In this document: positions 34,692 through 45,204 of the stretch, piece by piece
Layout of the letters: each line of letters starts with the position of its first letter
How positions within the stretch are numbered: the first letter of the stretch is position 1
Assembly (NCBI RefSeq): GCF_028502605.1
Contig: NC_079234.1
Span: 1,054,001-1,118,000 of the forward strand
Direction: 5' to 3'
DNA: 64,000 nt
DNA from: Trichoderma breve
Taxonomy: Eukaryota > Ascomycota > Sordariomycetes > Hypocreales > Hypocreaceae
Translations under genes and position numbers: made by a program
Notes under the pieces: generated by a model
Databases searched by the model: none
What the model was told of the DNA's origin: nothing
Seen by the model: only the letters and a program-made list of their open reading frames with translations

Positions 34692-35503
34692 TGTTGCAAC
34701 GGACGAACGACGTGGCAATGTGTGGATGCGAATTGCTATTGTCGTTGGTTTGAGGGGTCGAGGAAGTGGTAGCAGCACACGAGGTGGGTTTGGCATAACT
34801 GCCTTATAAGTATAAGCACGCCCGACGGGGAATATGTAAACGAGCATCTCTGACTGCAGGGCATAATGCTACTCTGCAAAGTGCACATGCGTGGTGCACT
34901 TACAAATGATACACAATCAACTGGGGGAAGACAATATCGCATTGTATCACGGACGCGATGGGGGGGGGCGTGCGGTCACACCAGCCCATCAGAGTGTTCC
35001 CGCAAAACTGCCCGTTGCACCATCTGCTACCACTTTGTCCTGCCGCTCTGAAGTACCTCTACTGATAATCTACATGTACTCAATTTGCCTGCTGCATGTA
35101 CGCCGTAAGACGAGTGGGGGTAAGGATCCTGGCCCTTGTCAACCCATGTAAACCATGTAACCCTGCTGCATTAGGATCTCTGCACCCACAGACAGGTGCT
35201 TCGACGGACAGACAAGTCCGTGCGACGAGGGTTAATGTACATTGGGAAGCATTGTCCGTGTAGATAGCCACTCCTCCTACCAAGTTGCTCTCTTCCAAAG
35301 ACTTTCCAAGGATTGTGTAAGCGCTTGGACTTATGGGCCTGGACCTCGACTACATAAGGCTGCTTGTATAACCCGGACATTGACGCCTCCCCCTGGTTTC
35401 TGGCGGACCAAAGCATCCCGATACCTGTATAAACCCTCAAATATTCCATCTCAGAAGACCACAAGGTCCCTAAAGCCAAGCACATACGCAAAACTCCCAC
35501 ATC
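34692..35503. other. Intergenic: divergent promoter region
   Basis: Shared upstream region of the rhodopsin-like gene and the SDR. It contains a G run at 34961-34969 and TACATGTA at 35071-35078. No gene is seen. Confidence 0.45.
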
Positions 35504-36841
35504 ATGCAGCCTCCTTTGCCCTCTGCTACGCCAAGCTGGCGCAATGACACTTACACGGCCATCTCGCCCACAAGGCCTGAGCTCAATGCTTCAGGCAAGA
35601 CCATTGTCATCACCGGTGCTGTAAGTCATGTCATATCTCGCCGATAGCCCATTTCTTTCGGCCGCTTGTACTCCGTTCATACGGTGTTCAGTGCGGCCTG
35701 GCCTGACCCCCCTCCCCCCCTTGTCGCCACCACAATCAACCCTCTAGAAGCCAGCTGGCGATCTTCTTTCTCCACCCCAGCCCACGAAGCTAGGGAATCT
35801 TACCGCAATGGAGTTGTTTACAATGGCTCAGCGTAATTGGTGGAGAGAATGGGGGATCATTGTCCCCGATCCCGGCTAATAGATTGTGCTAATCTGTGTG
35901 CGTCCAAAAGGGGAGCGGCATTGGCCGCGAGACGGCCACGGCATTTGCAGCCGCGGGAGCTGCCCGCATTGCCCTGCTTGGCCGGACGGATGCGTCGCTA
36001 AAGGAAACTGCTGCCGCACTGCCCTCGTCTGTTTCAACCTCGTCCCATGTGGTCGATGTCACAAGCGAGGAGTCTCTGGCCAAGGCGGCTGGGGTGATTG
36101 GCACGTGGGATGTGCTCGTCCTGGGGGCTGGTCATGTCTCCACGCCGTCGAGCATTGCGGATTCGAACTTTGCTGAGTTTTGGCAGTCTTTCGAGGTGAG
36201 TTTCATGTACTCGTACTGCTCTCCCCCACGTGTTGTGGCGAACTGAGCGTTCATGTCGCATTTGCTGAACCGTTCTCCCTCTCTTCTCACGAACCACAGA
36301 CCAATACCAAAGGCACCTATGCTTCGCTTCACGCATTCTTACCCACTGCCAATGCTACCCATGCCGCGGTCATTGCGGTGACCACAGGCACCACGGCCCT
36401 TCCAGCAACCATGGTGCCGGGACTGTCGGCGTACATGTCGTCCAAGCTCGCACAGACGAAGCTGATCGAGTTCCTGGCTGCCGAACACTCGAACCTCTTT
36501 GCAGCGACCCTGCACCCGGGCATGGTCGAGACGGGCATCTTCACCAAAAGCGGTGCCAAGGCCGAGGCTCTTCCCATGGACAAAGGTGTGTTTCGCTTGT
36601 GCTTCTGAATTTCTTTTGCGACGGCATTCAAACACACGTTTTCTCTAACACGTATCACACTTGCCCAGTACAACTTCCGGCGCACTTCACCGTCTGGTTG
36701 GCGAGTCCTGAGGCGGCCTTCCTAAACGGGAGATCGGTCTGGGCGAATTGGGATGTTGATGAGCTCAAGGCAAAGGCAGAGGCCATCCAGCAGAGCCAGC
36801 TCTTCACTGCTGGCATCAACGGCTGGCCTTTTACCCCATAG
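35504..36841 (+). CDS. SDR-family oxidoreductase with altered active site, 286 aa
   Basis: Four exons (35504-35620, 35911-36195, 36300-36585, 36669-36841) over introns of 290, 104 and 83 nt give 286 residues. The cofactor motif is completed by splicing: TGA plus GSGIGRE, residues 37-46. The usual NNAG strand reads LVLGAGH, and the catalytic Ser position 13 residues before Tyr179 is Thr (AVTTGTTA), while YMSSK (Tyr179, Lys183) is intact. The C-terminus (WLASPEAAFLNGR, VWANWDVDEL) is typical of fungal SDRs found in secondary-metabolite clusters. It is the left-most enzyme of the 35.5-49 kb block and is convergent with the P450, their stops only 0.2 kb apart. Confidence 0.88.
35621..35910 (+). 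other. Long first intron of the SDR
   Basis: 290 nt, GTAAGT to AAAAG, phase 0, far longer than other introns here. It includes a C-rich run at about 35706-35720. The junction is fixed by the Rossmann motif across it. Confidence 0.8.
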
Positions 36842-37054
36842 GCGAACTGTAGATAGGCAGACTTTAGACAGGCTCGAAGGAGCAATTAGGAAGAATGAAA
36901 GATGTATAGTTGAATATTTTAATTACTATTGAATCACTTTAAAAAAGAAAAGCGCTTGTCATTTGAAAAAAAAAAAATTGTGAATTATACATGTATTCTA
37001 GAACTACATAGACTCCAACCGCCCACATTCCGACCTGCAGATTGGCATCGATTC

Positions 37055-38994
37055 CTAATCAGTGGCGTGTCTCCTCTCGAATTGCAATTTCAAGGTACCA
37101 GGATTCGACGTAAACTGGTCCTTCACAGTTTCCAGGGCACTTAAGCTATCGTCCCCCGGCGCAGCCCGGAAACGATAGTTCTTCAAGATCCTTGCCAGCA
37201 CATACTTCATTGTGTCTAGGGCCAGGGTCTTACCCAGGCAACTGTGGTGGCCCGTTCCAAATGGAGCATACGCTGCTGCATTTCGAACCATTTCGGGCCG
37301 AGTCGTCCAGCGCTCTGGGACGAATTCAGAAGCCTTCTCAAAGCAGCTTTCGACTAGTAATCACGTACACAGTTAGCACATGCTTCATTTGACAATGATC
37401 GACAACTTACGTCTGCCAATGGTGTATCGGGGAGCGACAATCGTTGTGTTGGGAGGAATAAACTGATCGCCAATGGTGAGGCCAAATTCGGTCGTCTTGC
37501 GATTGCCGCCCGTGAGGAGAGCTGGATGCAAGCGAAGGGATTCCTTCATGACGGCATTGAGATGCGGCAGATTGACGAGCGTCTTGAGATCCGTGACATC
37601 TACATTCTTGACTTCCTCGTGAATCTTTTCAGCGTGCTCCGGGTGTTTGCCAAGCTCGCAGAATACAGCAATTAGAGCAACTGCTGTTGGCTCACTGCAT
37701 CACGGTCAGCACTCTACGTCTTTGTCATTCTTGCTGGTCTTGTTCATCTCTTACCTTCCAGCTACAATAGCCAGTAGACTGTCTCCTGCTGCCCAATGCC
37801 ACTTCTCATTCTCAGAGAATCCATGTCCTTCGGAATCCTTCTCCATCAAGTAGTAGGACAAGTCTTGCGACTGGCTAGAGCTACCATTTTCGAGTCTATC
37901 ACGCATCTGAGACTGGCACCATGCCACTGTGTCAAACCAATCCTTCAGGACGCTGACTCGTGGAGCCAAGTTAAAGCCAACCTGGATGAGCCATGGCACT
38001 GAGCTAAAAGGGCCCAGCAGAGAAAGAGCCCGCTGCAGACGCACAATGATGTGATGCCACTGCTGGTTCTCAAGCATGCCAAAGGACTTGCTAAAAACAA
38101 AGTCTCCCATGATGTCGAATCCGAACCAAAGAAGCAAGTCTCGCATATTTGTCACCTTCTGCAGCTTAGCATCCTGCTCGATGCATTGGTCAAGCTTATC
38201 GACATATTTGAGGATTTTGGCTTCATGCTCCGCCAGGGCTGAGAAAAAAATATTCCGGTGTAAGCAACATGACAAAATTCCGATGAGAAGCTGAACTGAC
38301 CTTTTGTAGTAAAGCCTGCGTTCCATTCACGACGACGAATGGCATGGACCGACTTGTTTCGTGCTGTGACAAGGGCCTGGCCCGGGTGTAAGATGTCATA
38401 CCACTCTGACTTGACACATTCGGAGCGCGGTCCATCGACTGCCATGAAGACATCTGGATGAAACACGGTGATCTCGGCAGGGCCTGTATAGATGTCAGCT
38501 TAGCCAGCCAGCTCCCTTGCTCTGTCTTTTCTTCCCCGCAAAGACATAAGGGAAAAGATCTCTTAGGGATTCTTACCTGTTCTCACGAAACTTCCGTATT
38601 TCTTGTGAATATCGTTAAGAACATGGTGATTCTTTGATCCCTTGGCCGCCCACATATGCCAGATCTTGGTACATCTTGCATACCACGGACCCCGGAAGCC
38701 AGTTCTGGTAAGAGGATGAAAGAAGACGCGATACAAGAGAATGCTCGCAATGAGGCCGGGCAGATACCCGTAGCTCCAGAATATGACTCCTTGAAGAAAC
38801 CTAGCAATCGCTGTATCTTTCAGGGTCTGTGCCAGTACAGGGCAACCGACATATAGGGCAAAGAGTTGAATGGTGATCTGAGGCGCTTGAACATGCCACT
38901 CTCCCCGGATGTAGACAGCATTGTGGGCGATGATGCCGGACAATGCGCCCACAGCCGTGAGGATAGCTTGCTGATTCGCGTAGTAAAAGTCCAT
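37055..38994 (-). CDS. Cytochrome P450 monooxygenase, 555 aa
   Basis: Five exons (38994-38577, 38483-38301, 38238-37755, 37694-37411, 37353-37055) over introns of 93, 62, 60 and 57 nt give 555 residues. The N-terminus has more than one hydrophobic segment before YRVFFHPLTR, a membrane arrangement seen in many P450s of fungal secondary metabolism. The I-helix reads IVAGSEPTAVA (across an intron), the K-helix ExxR is in MKESLRLHP, PERW follows, and the haem loop is FGTGHHSCLGK with Cys as axial ligand. Endoplasmic reticulum-bound. The substrate is unknown; by location it may oxidise the product of the UbiA-family enzyme. Confidence 0.93.
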
Positions 38995-40532
38995 TGCCTC
39001 CGTTTGTCTTTGCAGTAGAAGGCAGATGCCAATGGGCAAGGCAATAGGTTATCAGAGGACAAATTTATCACGTCAACAAGTCCGTTCGCGTTGAGGCACA
39101 ACTTCTCGGCGTGGGATTATATCAGATTGACCTTCCCATTGTGGCTCTCGGATAGATCAAAGGCTACTACTTCGGCTGGATTATATTTCATTTTTAGATA
39201 GTCGTGCATGCAGTCACTCACATACAGCCGGTGACATCTTACACGTAGGTACATTTACAATTCATGTAGCTTCCAACTATAGCCGGTACCTGATATCACA
39301 TATACCATCTTTATTGCATATCTTCGGAACCTACATCAAGCTCGGGATAGATTCTCTTGACATCATATTTCCGACCCAGCTCCCAGATTGCCCTTGCCGC
39401 ATATGCAACCTAACCAGGATGAGCCTTTTTTGCCCCTCGCTATCATGGGCGCCCCGACATGCTCCTCTTCTGTATGGGAATTCTGGCAAAGAACCGTGTG
39501 TTTGCATTAGCTCAAGGTCACCGAATGTAACATGAAGGCCTGTGATTCCATGTATGTAAGACGGCATGGCATTCAAGTAAGCTAGACCGGCAGCTATCTA
39601 CAAGGGTGGAGGGCTCGATGGACCCCGATCTACCACCGGGGCCCCTGGCCTGGCCCCCAATATTGACAGGGATGGCACAGCATGATCTCCATAACCGAGC
39701 GTCACAAACGCACGCACCGCAGCGTAACCCAAAATGTGACTCTGTCGAACGGCAGACCCTGGCCGTTACTCGACCATTTGCCAGGGGACTTTCCTGAAGG
39801 GGCTTATCAAGCACGGGATGGGGGCTGTTCGTATCAAGCCAACAACTCTACTTGGACACGCACAAAGGGCTGACTGTATCCCCGCTACTCGTTAACGGTA
39901 AATCCGCGTACCAACAGATAGGGAGTACAACCGGGCTATTATCGACACCCCCAAGCCAAGACCAATGGCAGGATCAGAGCAAGCCCCGTTGACGCAATCT
40001 GTCATCTCATAGCTCTATTTGCCCGCTTCAAAGTGAGGCCATTTTGTTTTGTCTTTGTCTGGTCCGTGTAGCCACCAACACTACACAGCCAACCCCCGGC
40101 CACCTTCCTATTGGTGATGATGGCTCAAAGGCTCTTGGCGGGATGGCGGAACGGCGCCGTTGAAGAATTTCCTCATCTTACCAACAAACTAACAGTGCAC
40201 GGCGGCACGGGGAAGAAGGGAAAGCCGAAGCATCGCCTCCTCCTTTGACGCCATGACGAAGCGGCAGTTGGTTGAATGCATTGTTATGTCTGAGCGGCCA
40301 TCCATCACGTGGTAAGCAAGCCGATCTCGACGGAAGCGATGTGATGTTGGGATGGGACGGATTTGAATCCATCTCAAGCGTGAATTAGAAATCCATATTT
40401 TTGCAGTCGTTGTTATTTCTTCCTCGACCTGCGCTCTCTCCCAACTACACGAGACACCTTTTTAGTACATGAAACATTCGCCGCCTGAAATTTGAACTTC
40501 AATTGTATTCCACAAACGACAAATTATCTACC
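38995..40532. other. Intergenic: divergent promoter region of P450 and GMC genes
   Basis: 1.5 kb. A TTATATC-type AT step lies near 39115 upstream of the P450, and a CT-rich tract at 40410-40470 precedes the GMC gene. Small frames at 39314-39814 show no protein-like features. No gene is seen. Confidence 0.45.
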
Positions 40533-42384
40533 ATGGCTAGCTACGACTACATCATCGTCGGTGGAGGACTTGCAGGCTTAGTCCTGGCCGCACGCCTGAC
40601 TGAAGATTCCTCGAAGCGGGTCCTTGTCCTGGAGGCGGGCGAGGATCTGACGGCAGATGCCCGTACGTCGGTTCCGGCTATGTGGCCGACGCTGCTGAAT
40701 ACTGACGCAGACTGGCAATTCAAGACAGTCCCTCAGGTAAGAGACGAAACATTGGCTGTTTGTTCTATGGTTCATCACCTCATACTAATCATTGTTTCAG
40801 CCTGGCTTCAACAACCGTCAAATCTCCTTCCCCCAGGGCAAGCTCCTCGGTGGATCGAGCGGCCTCAACGGCCTCTCCTTCACGCCCTCGTCCAAGGCCA
40901 ATGTGGACGCTTGGGCCAAGCTTGGGAACCCCGGCTGGGACTGGGCAAGCTTCTCCAAATCGCTGGCCAAATCCTACACTTTGACCACCGCCGCAGGGAC
41001 CACCGCCGGCGATGGCCCGCTTCAGCTCAGCTTCCCCAAGGATACCGACAACAGCTGGCCCAAGATCTGGCAGCAAACGCTGGGAGGCCTGGGGTTCCGA
41101 CAGTCTGGAGAATCCTACGCCCAGCAATCCACGGGCCCGGTAACCGTCGCGGACAGCATCCATCCTGCATCTAAGACACGGAGCTATGCTGGAAACGCCT
41201 ATCTCGAGCCTGCTCGCAGTCGAGAGAACCTCACCATTGTGACTGGCGCTCCAGTGAGCAAGATTGTCTTTGCCAAAGACGGCAGTGCAGTCACCGCCGA
41301 GGGCGTCCAGTATGTCAAGGACGGCGAGACTCAAACCGCGACGGGCAAGGAGATCATCCTCACCGCCGGCGCCATCAACAGCCCCCGGATCCTTGAGCAC
41401 TCTGGAGTTGGCGATGCGAAGCTCTTGTCCAAGCTGGGTGTCGACGTCATCATTGACAATCCCAATGTCGGTGAGAACTTGCAGAACCACCCCATGGCCG
41501 GCTTGAGCTTCGAGGCTGTTGAGGACGCAAAGACAATAGACGGTCTTGCGCGCCAGGATCCAGCTGCTCTTCAAGCTGCCATGGCCGCTTATGCACAGCA
41601 ATTGGGTCCGTTTGCAAGCAGCGGGACCAACAACGCCGCCCAATTGCCCTTCCCAGGCATCCAGACCGCCGAGGGCAAGGCTGAGGTTGAAGCACTTATT
41701 GAGAAGCACATCACCGGCGCAAACAACGGTGGCAATGCCGCCTTTGCCGAGGCTCAGGCTGAGTTTGTCCGCTCCATTCTCACCTCTCCTGAAGAAGCAT
41801 CTGGCTATTACATTTCGTTTTCGGGCTTCGCCTCGTTTAACCCTGACGGAACAATGGCAGCACCGCCCCCGGGGACTGAGAAGTACTTCTCCGTTGCTCT
41901 GTTGCTTACGCATCCCCTCTCCAGAGGGTCTGTCCACATCAACTCTGCCTCTCAGTCATCGACAGACCTCACCATTGACCCTCAGTACTTCTCACACCCT
42001 CTGGATCTCGAGATCCTCGCCCGTCATCTTCGCTTCGTCGAGTCCCTTGCCAGTGCCGAGCCTCTGGCCAGCCACCTCAAGGCCGGCGGCAAACGCAACC
42101 CTGCCGCCCAATCAGCCGGCACCTTTTCCGCGGACTCTGGCCTCGAAAAGGCAAAAGAGTACCTGCGTCAGACCACAGTGGGCGCCCACCACTTCACCGG
42201 CACTTGCTCCATGATGCCCAAGGACTTGGGGGGTGTCGTGGATGCTCAACTCCGGCTTTACGGATGCCCTAACCTGAGAGTGGCAGATGCGAGCATCATT
42301 CCGCTGACGCCTCGGGCAAATCCCCAAGCGACTGTGTACGGTGTGGCCGAGCATGCGGCATCCATTATCAAGGGTGGACTTTAG
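40533..42384 (+). CDS. GMC-family FAD oxidoreductase, 595 aa
   Basis: Exons 40533-40736 and 40801-42384 over a 64-nt intron (GTAAGA...ACTAAT...TTTCAG). Residues 5-30 form the FAD-binding YDYIIVGGGLAGLVLAARL, GKLLGGSSGLNG is GMC signature 1, and GAINSPRILEHSGVG is signature 2. The C-terminal active site has His in VGAHHFTGTCSMMP and Asn in NPQATVYGVAEHA. There is no signal peptide, unlike secreted glucose or aryl-alcohol oxidases, so an intracellular biosynthetic dehydrogenase/oxidase is likely. Strong GC bias at third positions creates long antisense open frames that are not genes. It is divergent from the P450 and followed by the UbiA-family gene in the same direction. Confidence 0.93.
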
Positions 42385-44262
42385 GAGAGCCGACGACATT
42401 GGGGGCTGTATCCGTAGTGACCACATGTTGTTTTTTTGGCTTGTGATTTGTATTACGGGGGTGGACCATTGTTGCATAGAGACATATATAGTAGTATAGC
42501 AATGTTAGTTAGTTTGGAAATAGTATTGATATCATCAAGAGTCCCTTGCAGGGAACATTGAAGTGATCGGCCAACTGCCATTCTAGTGGAACATCATCAA
42601 GCTTGCGTAACCGTGACTAAGTTGAAGATTACACTGCGTATCGGATTGTTACTGCGTATTGAATGCCGCATCTAAAACTTATTAGGCAGGCCTTGTAGAG
42701 TTAAACATGTAAACGTGCGGGTTCTACAAGGCTCATACAGGCACACAGCACCTTTAGGCGCTCTCCCATCCCAGCAGCCACATCCCGGTCCTGTCAACCC
42801 CCAGTCCATTCCCAATCCAATACCAGTGAACTGTGCCAAAGAGCCAAAGAGCCGGAACACCCAAAATCCCACTTTTTGGTGCTAAAAAAAACGTCTGGTC
42901 TTTCCGGGCCGAGGAAGCCCGTCTTGAAGTCCGTGGTCTGACACAATCTCCCGAGACTAATGTAGTGACTAATTCGCGAGCCAAGTTTAGCATCAAACTC
43001 GCTAAAAACCTGTAATATCTCAACACGGGTTCCTCCTTCGGGTATGTAGTGTGAAATCTGCAATATCCCAACTCGGAAGCTCCCACTGATATCATTGCAC
43101 AAGAGATGGGACGACACCAAGACGCGGCACTTTACTATCCGTGCAACAGGCTAAACTTGGCGCAGATCTTTTTCATCCCATCTCTACCGTTTCTCTGTAT
43201 ACCCGGTCTGTGCACAACCCAGCCTGAGACCCGTGCACCTTGAGAGACCAGGGCAAACAGGGATGGTATCTCTCTCGCAAGGGTTACTGATATACGAGTA
43301 GGCAGTACAATGCAGGTAAGAGCTAGATATGCGCATCCGGTATACATGTAAGCATTATAACGCCATGGGTCTGTGCTCAGGTTCTAGGCCGGGGAGCTTG
43401 TAAGCCGAAGCGGGATCGAAGGAAGCGGTTTTGCATGCCGCTACTTACAAGTACCTATGAAACAAAGATATCTCATCGTCATCACATGGAGAAATTTCCA
43501 ACATCTTCAAGATCAACCGTACTTGTATGTACTTGTCATAGTTTTGAATGCCGAAACCGAAGCCGCATCCTGTAACAAGATCCCGCAGTCAAAGATCATG
43601 GACCCGAGCGTTGTCAGTTGCCGCAAAGAGCTTAATCAACGCTTATCAAACTCCACAAAATATGCTTGGTAACTAGTAGCCGAGTTTTAGCTTGTTACTT
43701 GGAATTGTCCGAGTAGCAAAAAAAGACAAACACAAGAGGAGTGGCATTATCAACACCATTTTCGGCGTCTCCAAGAAAAGTCACACAACTCATCCCGCTT
43801 CCACCAAGGTACCGGATGATCACAAGATGTCGAGTTTGCACCCGGAAAGGCTATTATAGCTCATGGAATATAGCACGTTTCGGGCAAGGGGTGAATGTCA
43901 AATCAGTTGAGGACGTGGTTGGAGTTCCCACAGATATCACCTCGTCTTCTCCGGATGGGCCAATAGGATAATTGCAACTGACACTGCTCAGGGACTCGGT
44001 AGCCATTTAGTGCTTCCGTGTGGTATCTACATTGTTTCCGTTATTGCTTGTTTAGTATTTTCTTAGCATATTTCTGAATAAAAAAAATTAAAGGGGAGAG
44101 TGACAGAGAGAGGGCGGGAGGGAGAGAATTGTAGATATATATGTCGAAATGTCGACAATTCTTTTTCCAAACCACTATCCTCCTCGTCTTCATGCAACCA
44201 TACCAGGATCTACAACAAGGATCAACTAAATCAATCTGTTCAAAACGCAGTCTCTATTTACG
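42385..44262. other. Intergenic between GMC and UbiA-family genes
   Basis: 1.9 kb with no supportable gene. TACATGTA is at 43343-43350, and GTACTTG(T/A) steps occur at about 43518-43534. The last 100 bp before the UbiA gene are purine-rich (AGAGAGAGGG at about 44100-44128) and then pyrimidine-rich. Confidence 0.45.
44135..44142 (+). promoter_or_regulatory. TATA-like element of the UbiA-family gene
   Basis: ATATATAT about 120 bp upstream of the ATG at 44263. Confidence 0.4.
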
Positions 44263-45204
44263 ATGGAGAAAAGCACTGCAGACGCCATGCATCCCGAGCA
44301 CAAAGTTGAGCCCGCCTCGTCGGCCGTCTCCACGATATTCAACATCCCGTACCTCATCTGGGAGTTTACAGAAAGCAATTTCCCAACCTTTGTCATCCCA
44401 AACACCACGTTTGGCATTCTAGGAGCCCTCGCCGGCTTTCATCTCGCAGATGGCCAGCTGCCTTCGCTGTGGCAGGTGGCCCAAGCCCTCCCCCTAGTCA
44501 TCGCCTTCAACTGGTACAACGTCCTGATATTCGACCTCGCGAACCAGAGATCCGAAGAGTCGGTTCGCGAAGATCTCATCAACAAGCCCTGGCGCCCGAT
44601 TCCGTCCGGCAAGATATCCGGAGACCAGACCAGACGATCTATGCTGATGGCCGTCCCGATCGCCCTCGCCCTCAACTACTGGCTAGGAGTTTGGAAGGAA
44701 GGTGTCTTCATCCAGATCCTGACCTGGCTCTACAATGATCTCAAAGGTGGAGATGAGGTAGTACGGGATCTGATTATATCTGTCGCATACGGTTGCTTCA
44801 ACCACGGTTCGCTGCGCATCGCGCTCGGATCACAGGCCACCGTCAACCAGGAGGGCTTGACGTGGATCCTCATCATCAGCGGAGTCATCCTTACGACTAT
44901 GCAGGTGCAGGATCTCAAGGACCAGGAGGGTGATAAAACACGGGGGCGTTTGTCCATTCCCTTGCTCCTGGGGGAACAGTTCTCACGCATCTCCATCGCC
45001 ATAGCTGCAGCTGCCTGGTCCAGCATCTGCCCATTCTTCTGGAAACTCTCACCATTGGCTTATGTCGGACCAATGGTAGTTGGAGCAGTCTTGATGACGA
45101 GTGTCTTGTTTCGAAAGACGGTCAAGGCAGATGACCAGTCGTGGAAGATTTGGTGTCTATGGACAATGTCTCTTTACACATTGCCATTATTTACGCTATC
45201 ATGA
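44263..45204 (+). CDS. UbiA-superfamily membrane prenyltransferase / terpene cyclase-like enzyme, 313 aa
   Basis: An intron-free gene for a polytopic membrane protein with about eight hydrophobic segments. The first Asp-rich site reads NVLIFDLANQ followed by LINKPWRPIPSG, the UbiA-type loop; the second reads VQDLKDQEGDKTRGR followed by LSIPLLLGE, matching the DxxDxxGD type metal/diphosphate site. UbiA enzymes bind an isoprenyl diphosphate through Mg; most transfer it to an aromatic acceptor, while a fungal subgroup (as in fumagillin synthesis) cyclises farnesyl diphosphate instead. The first site is shortened relative to a standard NDxxDxxxD motif, which is one reason to consider a cyclase. 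There is no mitochondrial targeting sequence, arguing against the ubiquinone or haem A housekeeping enzymes. Neighbours are a P450, GMC, SDR and FAD oxidase. Confidence 0.88.
   Translation: MEKSTADAMHPEHKVEPASSAVSTIFNIPYLIWEFTESNFPTFVIPNTTFGILGALAGFHLADGQLPSLWQVAQALPLVIAFNWYNVLIFDLANQRSEESVREDLINKPWRPIPSGKISGDQTRRSMLMAVPIALALNYWLGVWKEGVFIQILTWLYNDLKGGDEVVRDLIISVAYGCFNHGSLRIALGSQATVNQEGLTWILIISGVILTTMQVQDLKDQEGDKTRGRLSIPLLLGEQFSRISIAIAAAAWSSICPFFWKLSPLAYVGPMVVGAVLMTSVLFRKTVKADDQSWKIWCLWTMSLYTLPLFTLS

Noticed and set aside
40789..41937. 382-codon open frame antisense to the GMC oxidoreductase
   Set aside because: Its residues are low in protein character, and the plus-strand GMC frame has complete family motifs; long antisense frames are a by-product of GC-rich third positions.
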